Below are positions 61,874 through 64,000 of a stretch of 64,000 bases of DNA, one piece after another (the first letter of the stretch is position 1; each line of letters starts with the position of its first letter). The position numbers and the translations under genes are program-made. The notes beneath the pieces are model-generated. The model did no database searches. It was not told the origin of the DNA and saw only the letters and a program-made list of their open reading frames with translations. The stretch is taken from the NCBI RefSeq assembly GCF_018130545.1, contig NZ_JAFCKF010000001.1:558001-622000 (forward strand). Reading direction: 5' to 3'. The DNA is from Bradyrhizobium tropiciagri. Lineage in GTDB: Bacteria > Pseudomonadota > Alphaproteobacteria > Rhizobiales > Xanthobacteraceae.

Positions 61874-63079
61874 TCACTGCTTCGCGTGGGCGGTCTGCTG
61901 CGAATCCGACTGTGCTGCAGCAGCATCGACCTCACGCCAGGCCAGCGGCCGGACCTTGTCGCCGGCGGCGAATTTCTGGAAACCCTCGACGACGACCCTG
62001 TCGCCGGCCTTCAGGCCCTCGGTCACGAACCAGGTGCCGTCCTGCAACGAGCCGGTGCGCACCGGCTGCACCGCGACGAGATTGTCGTCCTTGACGACGA
62101 ACACCTCGCTGCCGCCGCCGCCATTGCGCTGGATCGCCTGCTGCGGCACCGCGATCGCGTCCGAGTCGATGCCCTGCTCGATCTGCACGCGGACATACAT
62201 GCCCGGCAGCAGGATGCGATGCGGGTTCGGGAACTCACCGCGCAGGGTCACTTGCCCGGTATAGGCGTCGACCTTGGCGTCGGAAAACAGCAGCTTGCCC
62301 GGCAGCGGATAGATCGAGCCATCGTCAAGCACGAGACGCACCTTCATCGCATCGGGCGCGATGCGGTCGAGATCGCCGCTCTCGAAGGCGCGGCGGAGCT
62401 GGTTCATCTCGGTCACCGACTGCTGGAAGTCGGCGTAGATCGGATCGAGCTGCTGGATGGTCGCAAGGCTCGCGGCGTCGTTCTGCACGACGAGCGCGCC
62501 CTCGCTGATCACAGCAGCACCGATGGTGCCGTCGATCGGCGCACGGATCGTCGCGTAATCCAGGTTGAGCTTGGCACGCGCGACGTCGGCCTCGCGGCCC
62601 TGCACGTCGGCTTCGGCCTGCTTCAAATTGGCGATCGCCTTCTCGTTCTCGGCCTCCGAGGTCGCGCGCTGTTGGGTGAGGGTCGCGATGCGGCGGGCCT
62701 GCAGCGCGGTCTGCTCGAGCACCGCCTTGGCGCGCGCCAGTGCCGCCTCGGTCGACTGCAATTCGACCTCGAACGGGCGCGGATCGATCTGGTACAGGGG
62801 ATCGCCGACCTTCACCTCGCTGCCCTGATGGAACATGCGGTTGACCACGATGCCGGAGACACGCGGGCGCACCTCGGAGACGCGGGTCGGCGCGATGCGG
62901 CCCGGCAGCTCGCGCACCATCGCGCGGGCCTGCGGCTTCACGGTGACGACACTGACGTCCGGCTCGGGTGCTTGTACGGCGGCGGTTGCGGTTTTCGGCT
63001 CGTCGCAGCCAGCAAGCAGTGGCGCCGTCACGGCCAGCATCAGAGCAATGCATGCCGATTGCGCGCGAAGTCCAGACAT
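61874..63079 (-). CDS. RND efflux membrane-fusion adaptor (AcrA-like)
   Basis: The 401-residue lipoprotein has lipobox LLAGC (Cys about residue 24). It then has the adaptor core: barrel-sandwich half IAPTRVSEVRPRVSGIVVNR, a helical hairpin (EAALARAKAVLEQTALQARR), second half AKLNLDYATIRAPIDGTIGA, and membrane-proximal domain LAWREVDAAAAQS near the end. It links the RND pump to an outer-membrane channel. ATG 63079 starts the lipoprotein signal. No regulator gene lies upstream in the 550-base gap. Confidence 0.93.
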   Translation of the reverse strand: MSGLRAQSACIALMLAVTAPLLAGCDEPKTATAAVQAPEPDVSVVTVKPQARAMVRELPGRIAPTRVSEVRPRVSGIVVNRMFHQGSEVKVGDPLYQIDPRPFEVELQSTEAALARAKAVLEQTALQARRIATLTQQRATSEAENEKAIANLKQAEADVQGREADVARAKLNLDYATIRAPIDGTIGAAVISEGALVVQNDAASLATIQQLDPIYADFQQSVTEMNQLRRAFESGDLDRIAPDAMKVRLVLDDGSIYPLPGKLLFSDAKVDAYTGQVTLRGEFPNPHRILLPGMYVRVQIEQGIDSDAIAVPQQAIQRNGGGGSEVFVVKDDNLVAVQPVRTGSLQDGTWFVTEGLKAGDRVVVEGFQKFAAGDKVRPLAWREVDAAAAQSDSQQTAHAKQ

Positions 63080-63629
63080 TGAGATGATCGCCCCTGTGGT
63101 TGTTGGGAATAAACAAACGGCGGCACCACAGCGGCACCGCTCCTGCCGCCAAAAATAAATCCTGCTTGCTGCGACGCAATGCGTTTGTCGGGCGGCTCAA
63201 TGTCACACAAACCTATCGCTCTGATTTCGCGGCATGTTTTGTCGACTCACCGGATTGTGAGCGGGTTCCATCGCAGGCTGTGGGGATGCGTTAAGGACTG
63301 CGGGCGCGGGAACGCGGCCTGTTGCCTGCGCGGGAATGCCGCAGATTGCCAATTCGTCATGTGCGGCGCGCGAATCGCCGATCGCCCGCGCCGATCGTCG
63401 CGCACCCACCTGGCGGGTGCATCCCGCGTTCGTCTCGCGATCTGCGCGCGGGATTGGCACCTTCTGCACACGCCGATGCGGCTGTGTCCCCGAAAGCCGC
63501 GCAAGTCGGCAACACTCCGCTCCGTATCAACCCAAGGACCTGCCGACAGCCTTTGGATTCGGCTTTCCTCACTCCGCCGCTGTGCCATATTGCTGGCAGA
63601 TGCGGCCTTCGCGAACGGATGACCAGGCA
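63080..63629. other. 550-base gap between efflux adaptor and MotA-like gene
   Basis: Short conflicting frames are present but none has recognisable sequence. The region should contain the promoter of the divergent efflux operon; no clear palindrome of the TetR type could be identified by eye. Confidence 0.4.
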
Positions 63630-64000
63630 ATGCCCCCTTCCCGCTCCGACATGGAGATCGAACTGAGCAAGCTGTCCTCGCCCAGGATCTTCCTGGTGCG
63701 GATGCTGGTGTTCCTGGTGCTCTGCGGCCTAGTCGGGGTGGTGCTTTACAAGCAGATCGTCACCGCCTTCTTCGCCAATCCCGGCCTGAACGCCCTGATC
63801 GGCGCGGTGCTCCTGATCGGCGTCATTCTGGCGTTCCGCCAGGTGATCCGGCTCTATCCCGAGGTCGCCTGGGTCAATAATTTCCGCATCGCCGATCCCG
63901 GCCTTGCGATCGACCGCCGCCCAACGCTGCTGGCCCCCATGGCGGCCATTCTCGGCGGCGAGCGCACCGGGCGGATGTCGATCACGCAGCAGACCATGCG
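63630..64000 (+). CDS. MotA/TolQ/ExbB-type membrane protein, N-terminal part
   Basis: The frame opens at ATG 63630 (MPPSRSDMEIELSKLSSPRI; ATG 63651 is alternative) and runs off the window after 123 codons. Two hydrophobic helices are visible (LVRMLVFLVLCGLVGVVLY and NALIGAVLLIGVILAF), followed by RQVIRLYPEVAWVNNFRIAD. The pattern fits the MotA/TolQ/ExbB proton-channel family, which powers flagellar rotation or outer-membrane transport. The subfamily cannot be decided from this part. Confidence 0.7.
   Translation, partial: MPPSRSDMEIELSKLSSPRIFLVRMLVFLVLCGLVGVVLYKQIVTAFFANPGLNALIGAVLLIGVILAFRQVIRLYPEVAWVNNFRIADPGLAIDRRPTLLAPMAAILGGERTGRMSITQQTM

Overview
The window is about 64 kb of GC-rich DNA from an alphaproteobacterium. 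Gene content, the yebC-ruvC-ruvA-ruvB order, the zapA/6S RNA/5-FCL locus, DUF2852, and many short palindromic intergenic repeats all suggest Bradyrhizobium or a close relative in Nitrobacteraceae. That placement is inference from reading; no search was run. I see no tRNA, rRNA, transposase, integrase or CRISPR array. The sequence reads as chromosomal backbone with an accessory-looking middle third.

Layout. 0-1.5 kb: 3' end of an argininosuccinate-lyase-like gene, convergent with an acetoacetate decarboxylase gene. 1.6-8 kb: a minus-strand zinc cluster (small His-rich membrane protein, znuC, znuB, znuA, COG0523 GTPase, WD40 protein, then MgtC-like and Pro-rich proteins). It is headed by a near-perfect Zur-type palindrome that also faces an unknown 102-aa gene. 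8-16 kb: a DHA2-type MFS exporter, a ttuA/ttuB/ttuC-like tartrate locus (LysR regulator, transporter, dehydrogenase), a Tat-signal haloacid-dehalogenase-like protein, and serine acetyltransferase. 15.5-17 kb: a DUF2852 gene and a TetR regulator that share the same operator pattern. 17-20.4 kb: a run of small accessory enzymes (RibD-C/DHFR, three YCII, SnoaL, GST). 20.9-22.6 kb: a soluble chemoreceptor with three exactly spaced PAS repeats. 22.7-26.9 kb: an SDR, then late cobalamin genes (phosphatase, cobS, divergent cobT) and a secreted ClpP-like protein.

27-36 kb continues the accessory set: VOC, SRPBCC, DoxX, an ECF42-type sigma factor coupled to a YCII gene, ghrA-like reductase, an ArsR/SRPBCC pair, DHFR-like, TetR/GST and DUF1348. 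36-41 kb is conserved backbone: ybgC-type thioesterase, Tat metallophosphoesterase, ruvBAC and yebC. 41-44.5 kb holds two chemoreceptors with the signalling domain in front of a shared C-terminal sensor domain. 44.5-47.5 kb holds a YmdB-type phosphodiesterase, 5-FCL, 6S RNA, zapA and DUF4164. 47.7-56.4 kb is a plus-strand central-carbon run: transketolase, gap, pgk, class II aldolase, class I aldolase, a thiE-like gene and a SEL1-repeat protein. 56.6-64 kb holds suhB, an AAA ATPase, an RND efflux pump with its adaptor, and the start of a MotA/ExbB-type channel.

How the genes fit together. The zinc cluster reads as one Zur-controlled uptake unit with uncharacterised members attached. The tartrate genes make a regulator/transporter/enzyme set. 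The sigma factor and the YCII, DHFR and SRPBCC genes resemble the ECF42/DGPF association known elsewhere, but here they are scattered. The carbon block covers the triose-phosphate part of glycolysis and the Calvin cycle, with two unrelated aldolases side by side. The strongest leads for new biology are the unknown genes on the Zur box, the TetR-DUF2852 pair, the reversed-architecture chemoreceptors, and the exported dehalogenase-like protein.
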